Shown here one piece after another: positions 8,551 to 16,766 of a stretch of DNA of 64,000 nt; positions within the stretch are counted from its first letter, which is position 1; each line of letters opens with the position of its first letter. This DNA comes from Streptomyces chartreusis NRRL 3882. Its GTDB lineage: Bacteria > Actinomycetota > Actinomycetes > Streptomycetales > Streptomycetaceae. The notes below the pieces were generated by a model. It did no database searches. It was not told the origin of the DNA and saw nothing but the letters and a program-made list of their open reading frames with translations. The stretch covers positions 8,899,001-8,963,000 of the forward strand of contig NZ_LT963352.1 in assembly GCF_900236475.1 (NCBI RefSeq). The letters are read 5' to 3'. Position numbers and translations under genes: made by a program.

Positions 8551-9429
8551 ATGGACAACCGGGCCGAAGTCAGCGCATTCCTCAAGTCCCGCCGTGACAG
8601 GATCACGCCCGAACAGGTGGGTCTGCCGGTGTACGGGCACCGCCGGGTGCCCGGGCTGCGCCGGGGTGAGGTCGCGATGCTCGCCGGGGTGAGCGTGGAG
8701 TACTACACGCGCATGGAGCGAGGTGATCTCGGCGGAGTCTCCGAGAGCGTCCTGGACGCCCTCGCGCAGGCCCTGAAGCTGGACGACACCGAACGGGACC
8801 ATCTCTACGCCCTGGCGCGCGCAGCACACGTGACCCCGGCCAGGGCCCGACGCCGACCGAAGAAGGCGAGCGTGCGACCCAGCGTGCTGCGCATCATCGA
8901 GGGCCTGCAGGATCAGCCGGCGTATCTCCGCAACAACCGGATGGACATCCTGGCCGCCAATGCACTCGCCCGCATCCTGCACAGCGACGTGTTCGAGATG
9001 GAACAGCCGAACACCTGCCGTTTCTGCTTCCTCGACCCCCGCGCCCCGCGGCTCTACGTCGATTGGGAACGCGTGGCCCGCGACGCGGTGGGGGTGCTGC
9101 GCCTCGAGGTCGCCAAGAATCCCTACGACCGTGAGCTGTCCAACCTGATCGGTGAGCTGTCCACCCGCAGTGACGCCTTCCGTACCATGTGGGGTGCGCA
9201 CAACGTGCATTCCTTCACCAGGGGATCCAAGCGGTTTCACCATCCGGCGGTGGGCGAGATGGAACTCGTTCACGAAAGTCTTGACCTGCCCGGTGACGAG
9301 GGGTTGTCCATCACCGTCTACAGCGCCGAGCCCGGCACCCCGGCGGCGGACACCCTGAAGCTGCTGGCCAGTTGGGCGGCAAGCGAGGGCCGGGACGCTG
9401 CCGCTTCCCGGACTGACTCCGAGCACTGA
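8551..9429 (+). CDS. XRE-family regulator with MmyB-like ligand domain
   Basis: A 292-residue protein with an N-terminal helix-turn-helix of the Streptomyces MmyB class. RVPGLRREEVA-like spacing is seen in VPGLRRGEVAMLAGVSVEYYTRMERG, split here across residues 33-58. The C-terminal MmyB-like domain contains NNRMDILAANALAR and the conserved late tract VHSFTRGSKRFHHPAVGEMEL. In MmyB proteins this second domain is PAS-like and may bind a fatty acid or other lipid. These regulators usually control an adjacent reductase or transporter, and here the MFS gene follows in the same direction. The ATG at 8551 immediately precedes the conserved first helix. Confidence 0.9.
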   Translation: MDNRAEVSAFLKSRRDRITPEQVGLPVYGHRRVPGLRRGEVAMLAGVSVEYYTRMERGDLGGVSESVLDALAQALKLDDTERDHLYALARAAHVTPARARRRPKKASVRPSVLRIIEGLQDQPAYLRNNRMDILAANALARILHSDVFEMEQPNTCRFCFLDPRAPRLYVDWERVARDAVGVLRLEVAKNPYDRELSNLIGELSTRSDAFRTMWGAHNVHSFTRGSKRFHHPAVGEMELVHESLDLPGDEGLSITVYSAEPGTPAADTLKLLASWAASEGRDAAASRTDSEH

Positions 9430-9771
9430 CACCCCAGCAGACGGCCCCCGTGCCGGCGCCACCGCTGCGGCGTGCGGCCCGCTGCACCACGCACAGCGCT
9501 CAACATGCCGCCAGGGGCAGTCATCGGCCCGCCCGCATCGTGTGCCGCGGACGGATACCCCGCATCAGCGTGTACTCACTGACGATCTCGGCGTGAGGGG
9601 GTCACTGCTGTTACCCCTCACAAGCGTGACTCCCTGAGCTGCTCACCGGCTGGTTTCGTGGATTGCGGCGGGCCTGAAGGGGCCCGCCCCGCACCACTCT
9701 CGGCGCGTATGACGCTTGCCGGCCCGCCTTCGATGACCGGGGCCCCGCGCCACCTCAGGAAAGGATCGTCA
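9430..9771. promoter_or_regulatory. intergenic region with GTGAGGGG/CCCCTCAC inverted repeat
   Basis: This 342-base gap holds an inverted repeat with arms at 9593-9600 and 9614-9621 separated by 13 bases that include CTGCTGTTA. The right arm overlaps a motif also found upstream of the MmyB-like regulator gene, so this is a candidate operator for it. An AGGAAAGGA ribosome site near 9757 precedes the MFS start. Nothing else is supported. Confidence 0.45.
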
Positions 9772-11025
9772 GTGAGCTCCCCCTCGTCCACGAAGCCGGA
9801 TACCTCGGCCGCCGCCCCGCTCGCGGCCGACAACAGCACGTCCGTGCCTGCCGGGAAGGCCAAGCTGCCGTCCGTGGTGTGGCTGATGGGCGGCATCACC
9901 TTCATCATGGGCACCAGCGAATTTGTCGTCTCCGGCCTTCTGCCGCAGATAGCCGCCGCCCTGAACGTCAGCGTCTCCAGCGCCGGGATGCTGATCACCG
10001 TCTTCGCCATCGGCATGACGATCGGCGCTCCCCTGATGGCGATCGCGACCCAGCGCCTGCCCCGCCGCTCGGCCCTCATCGCCGCGCTGCTGGTCTTCGC
10101 CGCCGGGCACGTCCTCAGCGCACTCAGCCCCAACCTGACCCTCGCGATCGTCGGCCGGATCGCCGCCGCACTGGGCCACGGCACCTTCTGGGCCGTGGGC
10201 GCCGTCATCGCCACCGCCGCGGCCGGCCCCGCCGCCAGCACCCGCGCCACGGGCGTGATGGTCGGCGGCATCACGCTCGCCAACATCATCGGCGTCCCCC
10301 TCGGTACAGCAGCCGGCCAACTGGGCGGCTGGCAGACTCCCTACTGGGTGCTCGCCGCACTGTCTGTGGCCGCCGCCGCCGTGATCGCCCGCCGCATCCC
10401 GGCCGACACCACACGTACCGACACCTCCCTGCGCGCCGAGGCGGCCGCGCTCAAGCAGCCCCGGCTGTGGCTGGTCTACCTGTCCATCGCCCTGCTCCAG
10501 GCCGGCATCATGGGCGCCTACAGCTACATTGCCCCCCTGCTGACCGACCGCGCCCACCTGGCGAGCTCGGCGGTGCCGCTGGCGATGCTCGGCTTCGGCA
10601 TCGGCGCCCTGTCCGGCACCACGGTCGGCGGCCGCCTCGGCGACCGGCGGCCCTACGGCACGCTCATCCCGACCGCCGCCCTGACCGCTGCCGCTCTGGG
10701 AGCGATCACCCTGTGGGCGACCAACAGCGTCGTGGCCATAGTCCTGATCCTCCTGCTTGGCGCCGCCGGCTTCGCCGGCAACCCCATCGTGGTCAGCCAG
10801 GTCGTCAAGATCGCCGGACAGGGCCGGTCCCTGCCCGTAGCCCTGGCCACCTCCGCGTTCCAGATCGGCATCGCCACCGGCTCCTGGCTCGGCGGCATCG
10901 CCCTGAACTCCAGCCTGGACCTGAAGGGCCCCTCCCTAACCGGCTTCGCCTTCGCCCTGGCGGCCCTGCTGCCCCTCGGCCTGCTGGTTGCCTCGCAGCG
11001 CACAGCGCAATCGGCGCAGAGCTGA
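9772..11025 (+). CDS. MFS transporter (DHA1-type drug/sugar efflux)
   Basis: A 417-residue, 12-helix major facilitator. The first helix contains TFIMGTSEFVVSGLLP, typical of the AraJ/Cmx/PbuE-like DHA1 group. The loop after helix 2 and the motif-C-like glycines in helix 5 (GVMVGGITLANIIGVPLGT) support an antiporter. The GTG at 9772 follows AGGAAAGGA, and the frame upstream (from 9658) reads as low-complexity sequence without homology. Probably a proton-driven exporter of a drug, sugar or catabolic intermediate. Its position after the MmyB-like regulator and before reductases suggests a detoxification unit. Confidence 0.9.
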   Translation: MSSPSSTKPDTSAAAPLAADNSTSVPAGKAKLPSVVWLMGGITFIMGTSEFVVSGLLPQIAAALNVSVSSAGMLITVFAIGMTIGAPLMAIATQRLPRRSALIAALLVFAAGHVLSALSPNLTLAIVGRIAAALGHGTFWAVGAVIATAAAGPAASTRATGVMVGGITLANIIGVPLGTAAGQLGGWQTPYWVLAALSVAAAAVIARRIPADTTRTDTSLRAEAAALKQPRLWLVYLSIALLQAGIMGAYSYIAPLLTDRAHLASSAVPLAMLGFGIGALSGTTVGGRLGDRRPYGTLIPTAALTAAALGAITLWATNSVVAIVLILLLGAAGFAGNPIVVSQVVKIAGQGRSLPVALATSAFQIGIATGSWLGGIALNSSLDLKGPSLTGFAFALAALLPLGLLVASQRTAQSAQS

Positions 11026-11077
11026 CACCGCACTAGAGGCCGGGTCCCTTCCCGCCCGGCATACAGAGAGGAATCAC

Positions 11078-12046
11078 ATGCGTACGACGACACTGGGGCC
11101 GGGCGGTCCCGAAGTGGGCGTGATCGGTCTGGGCTGCATGGGCATGAGCTACGCCTACGACATGGCGGCGGCCCGCGACGAGGACACGTACGTCTCGGTG
11201 ATCCGAACGGCGTTGGATCTGGGCGTGACCCTGATCGACACTGCGGATGTGTACGGGCCGTTCACCAATGAGGAACTGGTCGGCCGGGCGCTGTCCGGCC
11301 GCTACCGCGACCGTGCGGTCCTGGCCACGAAGGTCGGCGCCCTGTCCCGGGACGAACAGGGCAAGCCGGTCCGAGCCGAGAACGGCCGCCCGGATCACAT
11401 CCGCCGCTCCATCGACGAAAGCCTGCAACGGCTCGGCACCGACCACGTCGACCTCTACCAGCTGCACCGGGTCGATCCCGAGGTCCCGATCGAGGAGAGC
11501 GTCGGTGCCCTGGCCGAGACGGTCGCCGCCGGCAAGGCCCGCGCGATCGGCCTGTCCGAGGTGGACGTCGAACAGATCAAGCGCGCCCAGACGGTGCACC
11601 CGATCGCCAGCGTGCAGTGCGAGCTGTCGCTGTGGACGAGGGACTGGATGCACGACGTGCTGCCCTACTGCCAGGAGCAGAACATCGCCTTCCTGCCCTA
11701 CTCCCCCTTGGGCAGGGGATTCCTCACCGGCCGCTTCACCTCGGTGGACGACCTGCCCCAGGACGACGTCCGCCGCCGGATGCCGCGCTTCCAGCAGGAC
11801 GCCTTCCAGCAGAACCTCGCCATGGTCGACCGGGTGCGCGAGATCGCCGAGCGCATCGACGTCACCCCGGCCCAGGTTGCCCTGGCCTGGGTCCTGGCTC
11901 AGGGCCAGTACGTCATCCCGATCCCCGGCACCAAGACCCCGAAGTACCTGCGGGACAACGCCGGCGCCGCCGACATCCAGCTCAGCGAGTCCGACCTGGA
12001 AGCGCTCAACGCCCTGCCCGCCCCACACGGCGGCCGCGGCAACTGA
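11078..12046 (+). CDS. aldo/keto reductase
   Basis: A 322-residue NADPH-dependent (alpha/beta)8 barrel of the aldo/keto reductase family. Landmarks are VIGLGCMGMSYAY, the catalytic Asp and Tyr in DTADVYGPFTNEE, the Lys in LATKVG, the His in YQLHRVD, and the cofactor segment IPGTKTPKYLRDN. It matches the YajO/PLR-like subgroup. The ATG at 11078 follows AGAGAGGA. It lies 52 bases after the MFS gene in the same direction and is likely cotranscribed. It should reduce an aldehyde or ketone to the alcohol; the physiological substrate is unknown. Confidence 0.93.
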   Translation: MRTTTLGPGGPEVGVIGLGCMGMSYAYDMAAARDEDTYVSVIRTALDLGVTLIDTADVYGPFTNEELVGRALSGRYRDRAVLATKVGALSRDEQGKPVRAENGRPDHIRRSIDESLQRLGTDHVDLYQLHRVDPEVPIEESVGALAETVAAGKARAIGLSEVDVEQIKRAQTVHPIASVQCELSLWTRDWMHDVLPYCQEQNIAFLPYSPLGRGFLTGRFTSVDDLPQDDVRRRMPRFQQDAFQQNLAMVDRVREIAERIDVTPAQVALAWVLAQGQYVIPIPGTKTPKYLRDNAGAADIQLSESDLEALNALPAPHGGRGN

Positions 12047-12096
12047 CGACCCCCACCCCACGACACGACTCCCACCGACATCGAAAAGGCACCATC

Positions 12097-12876
12097 GTGA
12101 AGATTGAAAACACGACCGTCAAGGGCGTGTTCATCGAATACGTCCGCGCTGAAGGCACCCCCTCCGGTGCACCCATCGTCTTCGTGCACGGCGGCGGCCA
12201 GGGCAGCTGGGTGTGGGAGAACTACCTTCCCTTCTTCGCCGCTACCGGCCGCGACTGCTACGCCTTCAGCTGGTACAACCACCACCGCTCCCACGAGCTG
12301 CCCGAGGAGCAGTTCGCGGCCCGCTCCATGGCGGAGACCGTGGAAGAGCTGGAGATCGTGGTCGACCATATCGGCCAGGTGCCCGTCCTGGTGACGCACA
12401 GCATGGGCGCGCTTGTTGGCCAGAAGTACGCGGAACAGCACCCGGTCATCGCCGAGGTGCACATCACGCCCGCCATCTGCGCCGAAGTAGGACTCCACCC
12501 CGAGAGGAAGCTCGACCTGTCGAAGCCGATCGAAGTCGGCTCCTTCGAGGACGAGTGGTCCCGTGTGCTCGCCGGAAGTCCGGAAGAAGACGCCCGCCGC
12601 TACCACGCCCTGCTGTCGCGGGAATCGGCCCTCGCCATCCAGGAGACCATTTCCACCTCCTTCAGCATCGACCGCACCCGCATCGGCGGCCCCTCCCTGG
12701 TGATTGCGGCAGAAAACGACGTCGTCGTCCCCGCCGAAGCAATCCGCCGCAGCGCCGCCTACTTCGGCTCCGACTACCTCTTCCTCCCCGGCCGCACCCA
12801 CAACGTGCTCCTGGAGCCGGGCTGGCGCGAGACGGCCGAGCGCATCAAAACCTGGCTCGAACGCCAGACCTGGTAG
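12097..12876 (+). CDS. alpha/beta hydrolase (esterase-like)
   Basis: A 259-residue alpha/beta hydrolase. The oxyanion loop is HGGGQGSWVWENYL, the nucleophile elbow is VTHSMGALVG with Ser, and the late His lies in GRTHNVLLEPGW. The acid residue is probably in ENDVVVPAEA. This combination fits the small esterase/hydrolase clan that includes plant methylesterases and EstC. The GTG at 12097 follows an AAAAGG box and falls just before the conserved first strand. It sits 50 bases after one aldo/keto reductase and 107 before another, so these enzymes form a probable operon. Confidence 0.88.
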   Translation: MKIENTTVKGVFIEYVRAEGTPSGAPIVFVHGGGQGSWVWENYLPFFAATGRDCYAFSWYNHHRSHELPEEQFAARSMAETVEELEIVVDHIGQVPVLVTHSMGALVGQKYAEQHPVIAEVHITPAICAEVGLHPERKLDLSKPIEVGSFEDEWSRVLAGSPEEDARRYHALLSRESALAIQETISTSFSIDRTRIGGPSLVIAAENDVVVPAEAIRRSAAYFGSDYLFLPGRTHNVLLEPGWRETAERIKTWLERQTW

Positions 12877-12983
12877 ACGCCGGGCGGCTTGCCGTCTCCG
12901 CCCAGGCCGGCACCAGCATCGCCGCCCCACCGGCTGCTGCCCGGCCGACGTCCCCCCACCGTCAGAAAGCGAAGGTTTCAGCC

Positions 12984-13844
12984 ATGGCGAGCAAGGTTGC
13001 TCAGGTCGCCCTCAACAACGGCGTGCAGATGCCGATCCTCGGCTTCGGCGTCTACCAAATCCCCGAGGACCAGACCCAGCAGGCGGTGGAGGCCGCGCTG
13101 GAGGCCGGCTATCGCCTGATCGACACCGCCGCCGGGTACGAGAACGAGCGCGCCGTCGGCCGCGCCATCGCCGCCAGCGGCGTACCCCGCGACGAACTGT
13201 TCGTCACCACGAAGCTGTGGGTCCAGGACTACGGCGAGGAAAGCGCCAAGCGCGCCTTCGACCGCTCGCTCGACCGCCTCCGTCTCGACCACCTCGACCT
13301 GTACCTGATCCACCAGCCCTTCGGCGACTACTACGGATCGTGGCGGGCCATGGAGGCCCTCAACCGCGACGGTCGTACCCGGGCGATCGGAGTCAGCAAC
13401 TTCTACCCTGACCGGCTCGCTGACCTGATCAGCCACAATCAAGTCGTCCCCGCGGTCAACCAGATCGAGACGCACGTCTTCTTCCAGCGCACCGACGACC
13501 AGCAGCTAATGCGCCACTACGGCGTCCAGCACCAGTCCTGGGGACCGCTCGCCGAAGGCGGCCAGGGCTTCTTCGACAACCCCCTGCTCGTCGACATCGC
13601 CCGCGCCCACGACAAGTCCGTCGCCCAGATCGCCCTGCGCTGGCTCGTCCAGCGGGACATCGTCGTGATCCCGAAGTCGGTGCGGCCCGAACGCATGGCA
13701 GAGAACATCGACGTCTTCAACTTCCAGCTCACCGACGACGAGATGAAGCGCATCACCACGCTGGACACGGGCCGCAGCCCCATCTTCGACCACCACGATC
13801 CCGAAAAGGTCACGTGGCTGGGTGGAGTTCGGTTCGACACCTGA
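12984..13844 (+). CDS. aldo/keto reductase (2,5-diketogluconate-reductase-like)
   Basis: A 286-residue aldo/keto reductase of the AKR5 type. Catalytic Asp and Tyr are in DTAAGYENERAVGRA, the Lys in VTTKLW, and the His in YLIHQPFGDYYGSWRAME. The NADPH-binding end reads IPKSVRPERMAENI, with the basic residues typical of AKR5. It resembles YvgN and 2,5-diketo-D-gluconate reductase more than the upstream reductase, so the two are not recent duplicates. The ATG at 12984 follows GCGAAGG. It is probably the last or second-last gene of the operon starting at the MFS gene. Confidence 0.93.
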   Translation: MASKVAQVALNNGVQMPILGFGVYQIPEDQTQQAVEAALEAGYRLIDTAAGYENERAVGRAIAASGVPRDELFVTTKLWVQDYGEESAKRAFDRSLDRLRLDHLDLYLIHQPFGDYYGSWRAMEALNRDGRTRAIGVSNFYPDRLADLISHNQVVPAVNQIETHVFFQRTDDQQLMRHYGVQHQSWGPLAEGGQGFFDNPLLVDIARAHDKSVAQIALRWLVQRDIVVIPKSVRPERMAENIDVFNFQLTDDEMKRITTLDTGRSPIFDHHDPEKVTWLGGVRFDT

Positions 13845-13964
13845 CCCCAGGCCAAACCCCACTGTCCCGGTAGTCACAGATCCGCAGTCGGTTCCCCGGC
13901 CACGAGGCGGTTGGCCGGGGGCTTCTGCCAGCCCGCCCCTAGACACCCCCAGGACGGCATCACC

Positions 13965-14960
13965 ATGCGCATACGCCTCGCTCACATCGCCGCCATCCCT
14001 GCTCTGGCAGCTGTTCTCGTCTCGCCCCCGTCCGCGTCCGCCGCCACCGCAGGCAACCGCACCCAGCCGGTCATCACCCAGGTCAAGACCGCCGTCAAGT
14101 TCGACTTCGTCGCCGGCGACTCACCCGAGAACATCAACGTCAACCCTGACGGCTCCCTGACCGTGTCCATGCTGGGCGTGCCCGCGAACAAGCCGCCGAA
14201 GCTGGTTCGGATCACCTCGTCCGGGCAGCGCACCACCCTCGTCGGCGGCCATCTGGGCGATCAGATCACCGGCAACACCCGCGGCAGCGACGGCACCGTC
14301 TACTACAACGTGGACTCCGACGACGCCTCCCGCAACGGTGTCTGGAAACTGCCCCCGCACAGCCGCCCCCAGCGCCTGGCCGCCCTGCCGGTTGGCTTGC
14401 CCAACGGCCTGGCCATCGACGCGACCGGCCGTACCCTCTACGCCGCCGACAGCTACAACGCCACGGTGTGGGCCGTGCCCGTCTCCGGCGGCCCGGCGAA
14501 GATCTGGCTGAGCGGCTCAGCGCTCGCAGCCGACCCCCACGGCTCCCTGCCGTTGGGCGTCAACGGCGTCCGCTTCCACAAGGGCGCCGTATGGCTCAGC
14601 AACTACAGCCAGGGCACGCTGCTCAGGATCCCGGTCACCGCCCACGGAGGCCCCGGCCGCATCCGCACCGTCGCCGACAACATTCCCGACTTCGACGACT
14701 TTTCCTTCCTCAACAACCGCTCCAACATCGTCTTCGCTGCGCAGAACGACCCGACCGACCGGGTTACTGTCGTGCGCCCGAACGGGACCACCCAGACCGC
14801 CCTGACCGCTGGTGACGGCCTCGCTTCCCCCACCACCACCGCTGTGAGCGGCAACCAGCTGTACATCGCCGACGCCGGTTTCGAGGCACCCCACGACGCG
14901 AAGCTGCAGCGCGGAACCATCAATCTTCACGCCCTCACCGGCCACCCCCGGCACCCCTGA
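13965..14960 (+). CDS. secreted SMP-30/gluconolactonase-like beta-propeller protein
   Basis: A 331-residue protein with a clear Sec signal peptide: basic start MRIRLAH, hydrophobic core AAIPALAAVLV and likely cleavage after SASA. The mature part has repeated propeller strands such as NVNPDGSL, GLPNGLAIDATGRTLYAAD and ADPHGSLPLGVNGVRF, the pattern of SMP-30/NHL superhydrolases that bind a divalent metal. In that family the proteins are lactonases or strictosidine-synthase-like. It is probably extracellular. It is 120 bases after the aldo/keto reductase in the same direction. Confidence 0.8.
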   Translation: MRIRLAHIAAIPALAAVLVSPPSASAATAGNRTQPVITQVKTAVKFDFVAGDSPENINVNPDGSLTVSMLGVPANKPPKLVRITSSGQRTTLVGGHLGDQITGNTRGSDGTVYYNVDSDDASRNGVWKLPPHSRPQRLAALPVGLPNGLAIDATGRTLYAADSYNATVWAVPVSGGPAKIWLSGSALAADPHGSLPLGVNGVRFHKGAVWLSNYSQGTLLRIPVTAHGGPGRIRTVADNIPDFDDFSFLNNRSNIVFAAQNDPTDRVTVVRPNGTTQTALTAGDGLASPTTTAVSGNQLYIADAGFEAPHDAKLQRGTINLHALTGHPRHP

Positions 14961-15083
14961 GAGGCCCGCAGGGCCCCGTGATCCGCTGAGCGGGCTCACG
15001 TCGGCGCGGACGCGGCGACCATGACGTCCGTAGCAACCCTCGACGACGCCGTCACAGAGTAAGCCCCGGCAGGTGAAGGTCCG

Positions 15084-15210
15084 TTAAGCATCCACGGATT
15101 TCTGGGCCAGGCGGCGGATCATCAGCGTCGCGGCAGTGCCGACGTGCCCGCATGATCCACGACAGCGACCGTCCCACCACCCAGCGGCGGGGCGGACGTT
15201 GACGTCGGGC
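15084..15210 (-). pseudogene. IS5-family transposase C-terminal remnant
   Basis: The minus strand encodes RRWVVGRSLSWIMRARRH and, after a frame change, TLMIRRLAQKSVDA followed by a stop. Both pieces closely match the last 60 residues of the intact transposase at 23345-24214 (RRWVVERSLAWMMHARRH, TLMTRRLARKGA), with about 20 codons lost between them. It is a relic of a single-ORF IS5-type element. Confidence 0.75.
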
Positions 15211-15238
15211 GTGTTCAGACTCTTGATCGAGCGTGCCG

Positions 15239-15652
15239 TCAGGATGCGGGCGCGGGGCTCGCATGGGGGTCGCTGGTCGGATGGTCGTGGCGGGCGCGTG
15301 CGCGTCGGATGTCGTCCCGGTGTGCCACGGCCCACTCGCGCAGAGCGGCGATCGGTGTGAGCAGCGTGCGGCCCAGGTCGGTGAGTTCGTAGTCGACGCG
15401 AGGCGGCACGGTCGGATAGACGGTACGGCTGAGCAGGCCGTCGCGCTCCAGTGCGCGCAGAGTCAGGGTCAGCATCCGCTGGCTGATCCCGTCGACCTCA
15501 CGGTGCAGTTCACTGAACCGTCGGGGGCCGTCGCTGAGCCTGAGCACGATCAAGGCGCTCCATTTGTCGCCGACCCGGTCAAGTACATCGCGGATCGAAC
15601 AGTCCTGCTCGGCAGGGCCGTCGACCGGCACATCGGTGTGCGTGGCTGACAT
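15239..15652 (-). CDS. HxlR-family transcriptional regulator
   Basis: A 137-residue winged-helix protein of the HxlR type. It has the near N-terminal Cys before the first helix (DCSIRDVLDRVGDKWSAL), the segment LSDGPRRFSELHREVDGIS, and SQRMLTLTLRALERDGLLSR, then the wing (YPTVPPRVDYELTDLG). The ATG at 15652 follows AAGGAGG on the minus strand. It is divergent from a two-domain SnoaL-like gene. The shared promoter carries a motif repeated upstream of the paralogous gene ending at 16767, so this protein probably controls both. The N-terminal Cys suggests sensitivity to electrophiles or oxidants, as in known family members. Confidence 0.92.
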   Translation of the reverse strand: MSATHTDVPVDGPAEQDCSIRDVLDRVGDKWSALIVLRLSDGPRRFSELHREVDGISQRMLTLTLRALERDGLLSRTVYPTVPPRVDYELTDLGRTLLTPIAALREWAVAHRDDIRRARARHDHPTSDPHASPAPAS

Positions 15653-15685
15653 GAAAGTGCCTCCTTCCACCTCTTCTCGTAGTGA

Positions 15686-15707
15686 CCAATCATGAGGTCA
15701 CGCACAA
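15686..15707. promoter_or_regulatory. shared promoter motif, copy 1 (HxlR site candidate)
   Basis: The core TCATGAGGTCACGCACAA lies 37 bases before the SnoaL-like gene at 15745 and within the HxlR divergent promoter. It also forms a GTGACC/GGTCAC inverted repeat (15682-15687 and 15696-15701). A near-identical core is found in the same orientation before the paralogue. Confidence 0.6.
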
Positions 15708-15744
15708 GAAGTAACCACCACTCAGGAGAAAGAGAGGCGCGACT

Positions 15745-16536
15745 GTGTCTGCGGAGAATAAGGAAATGGTGGCCCACTTCTACGACCAACTGTTCGCCCA
15801 CGGCAACCTTGAGGTGATCGACAAGTTCGTCGGCAGTACCTACACCAACCACAACCCGCAAGGCGGCGACGGTCCCGAGGCACTGCGCCGCTTCGTGAGC
15901 TACTTCAGGGCCGCCAATCCGAACATGCACCACACCGTCGCGCGGGTCATCGCCGAAGACGACCTGGTTTTGCTGCACTCCCGCGCCGTGTTGGAGCCGG
16001 GCACCGCCCCCCAGGCAGTCGTCGACATCTTCCGGGTCGAGGACGGCAGGATCGTCGAGCACTGGGACGTCATCCAGCCAGTCCCGGCCACCTCGGTCAG
16101 CGGCCACGACATGTTCACCACGCTCAGCGCTCCGGCCGACAACTCGCCGGACCCGCTGGCGCCCACCGCCGAGAGCAAGCGCGTCGTGGAGGCACTGTTC
16201 CACACGATCGCTGTCGAACGTGATCCCGCCGCTTTCGACCGGTACGCCGTCGACCCGCTCTACGAGCACAACCCGCAGTATGCCGACGGCGTCCCGGCCG
16301 CCAAAGAGCTGTTCACCTCGGCCTTCGCCGCGCACCCGGAGCTGACCATCAGCGTTAAGCGGGTGATCGCGGAGGGCGACTACGTCGCGGTCCACCATCA
16401 CTACAAGACCAGCGCGGACGACCTTGGGTTCGCTGTCATCGACTTCTTCCGCGTCCGCGACGGCAAGATCGTCGAGCACTGGGACGCCATCCAACCGGTC
16501 CCGGCGACATCCGCCAACGACAACTCGATGTTCTAA
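15745..16536 (+). CDS. tandem SnoaL-like (NTF2-fold) protein
   Basis: A 263-residue protein built of two SnoaL/ester-cyclase-like NTF2-fold domains of about 125 residues each. Each domain has a Tyr/His-rich start (YTNHNPQGGDGPEAL; YEHNPQYADGVPAAKEL) and ends with a strand pair of the type FFRVRDGKIVEHWDAIQPVP. The family includes polyketide cyclases and many uncharacterised small-molecule-binding proteins. No signal peptide is present. The GTG at 15745 follows AGAGAGG. A convergent paralogue with the same domain order lies at 16767-17705 but is secreted. Function cannot be assigned. Confidence 0.82.
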   Translation: MSAENKEMVAHFYDQLFAHGNLEVIDKFVGSTYTNHNPQGGDGPEALRRFVSYFRAANPNMHHTVARVIAEDDLVLLHSRAVLEPGTAPQAVVDIFRVEDGRIVEHWDVIQPVPATSVSGHDMFTTLSAPADNSPDPLAPTAESKRVVEALFHTIAVERDPAAFDRYAVDPLYEHNPQYADGVPAAKELFTSAFAAHPELTISVKRVIAEGDYVAVHHHYKTSADDLGFAVIDFFRVRDGKIVEHWDAIQPVPATSANDNSMF

Positions 16537-16723
16537 CCAAGTTGCGGCAGTTTCCCAGTCGCCGCGGGCCCGCCGAGCACCACCCGCGGCGGCCACTGCC
16601 CCTTCCCGGGCGGCCAGGCGGAGGGCGCCGACGCGCTGCTGGCCGCGGTGCGAGAACGCGCCGAGAGCGGCTGCGAGGTGGTGAAGGTGATGGCCAGCGG
16701 CGGCAACCGCGTGGGCTTACGGC

Positions 16724-16763
16724 ATGATGTCCGGCGGACCTCTGCCGGCCCGCCGGACATCAT
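16724..16763. terminator. bidirectional terminator hairpin between convergent genes
   Basis: Perfect 14-base arms ATGATGTCCGGCGG (16724-16737) and its complement (16750-16763) enclose a 12-base loop. The hairpin lies between two convergent genes, four bases from the stop of the right-hand one. Confidence 0.75.
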
Positions 16764-16766
16764 CGG

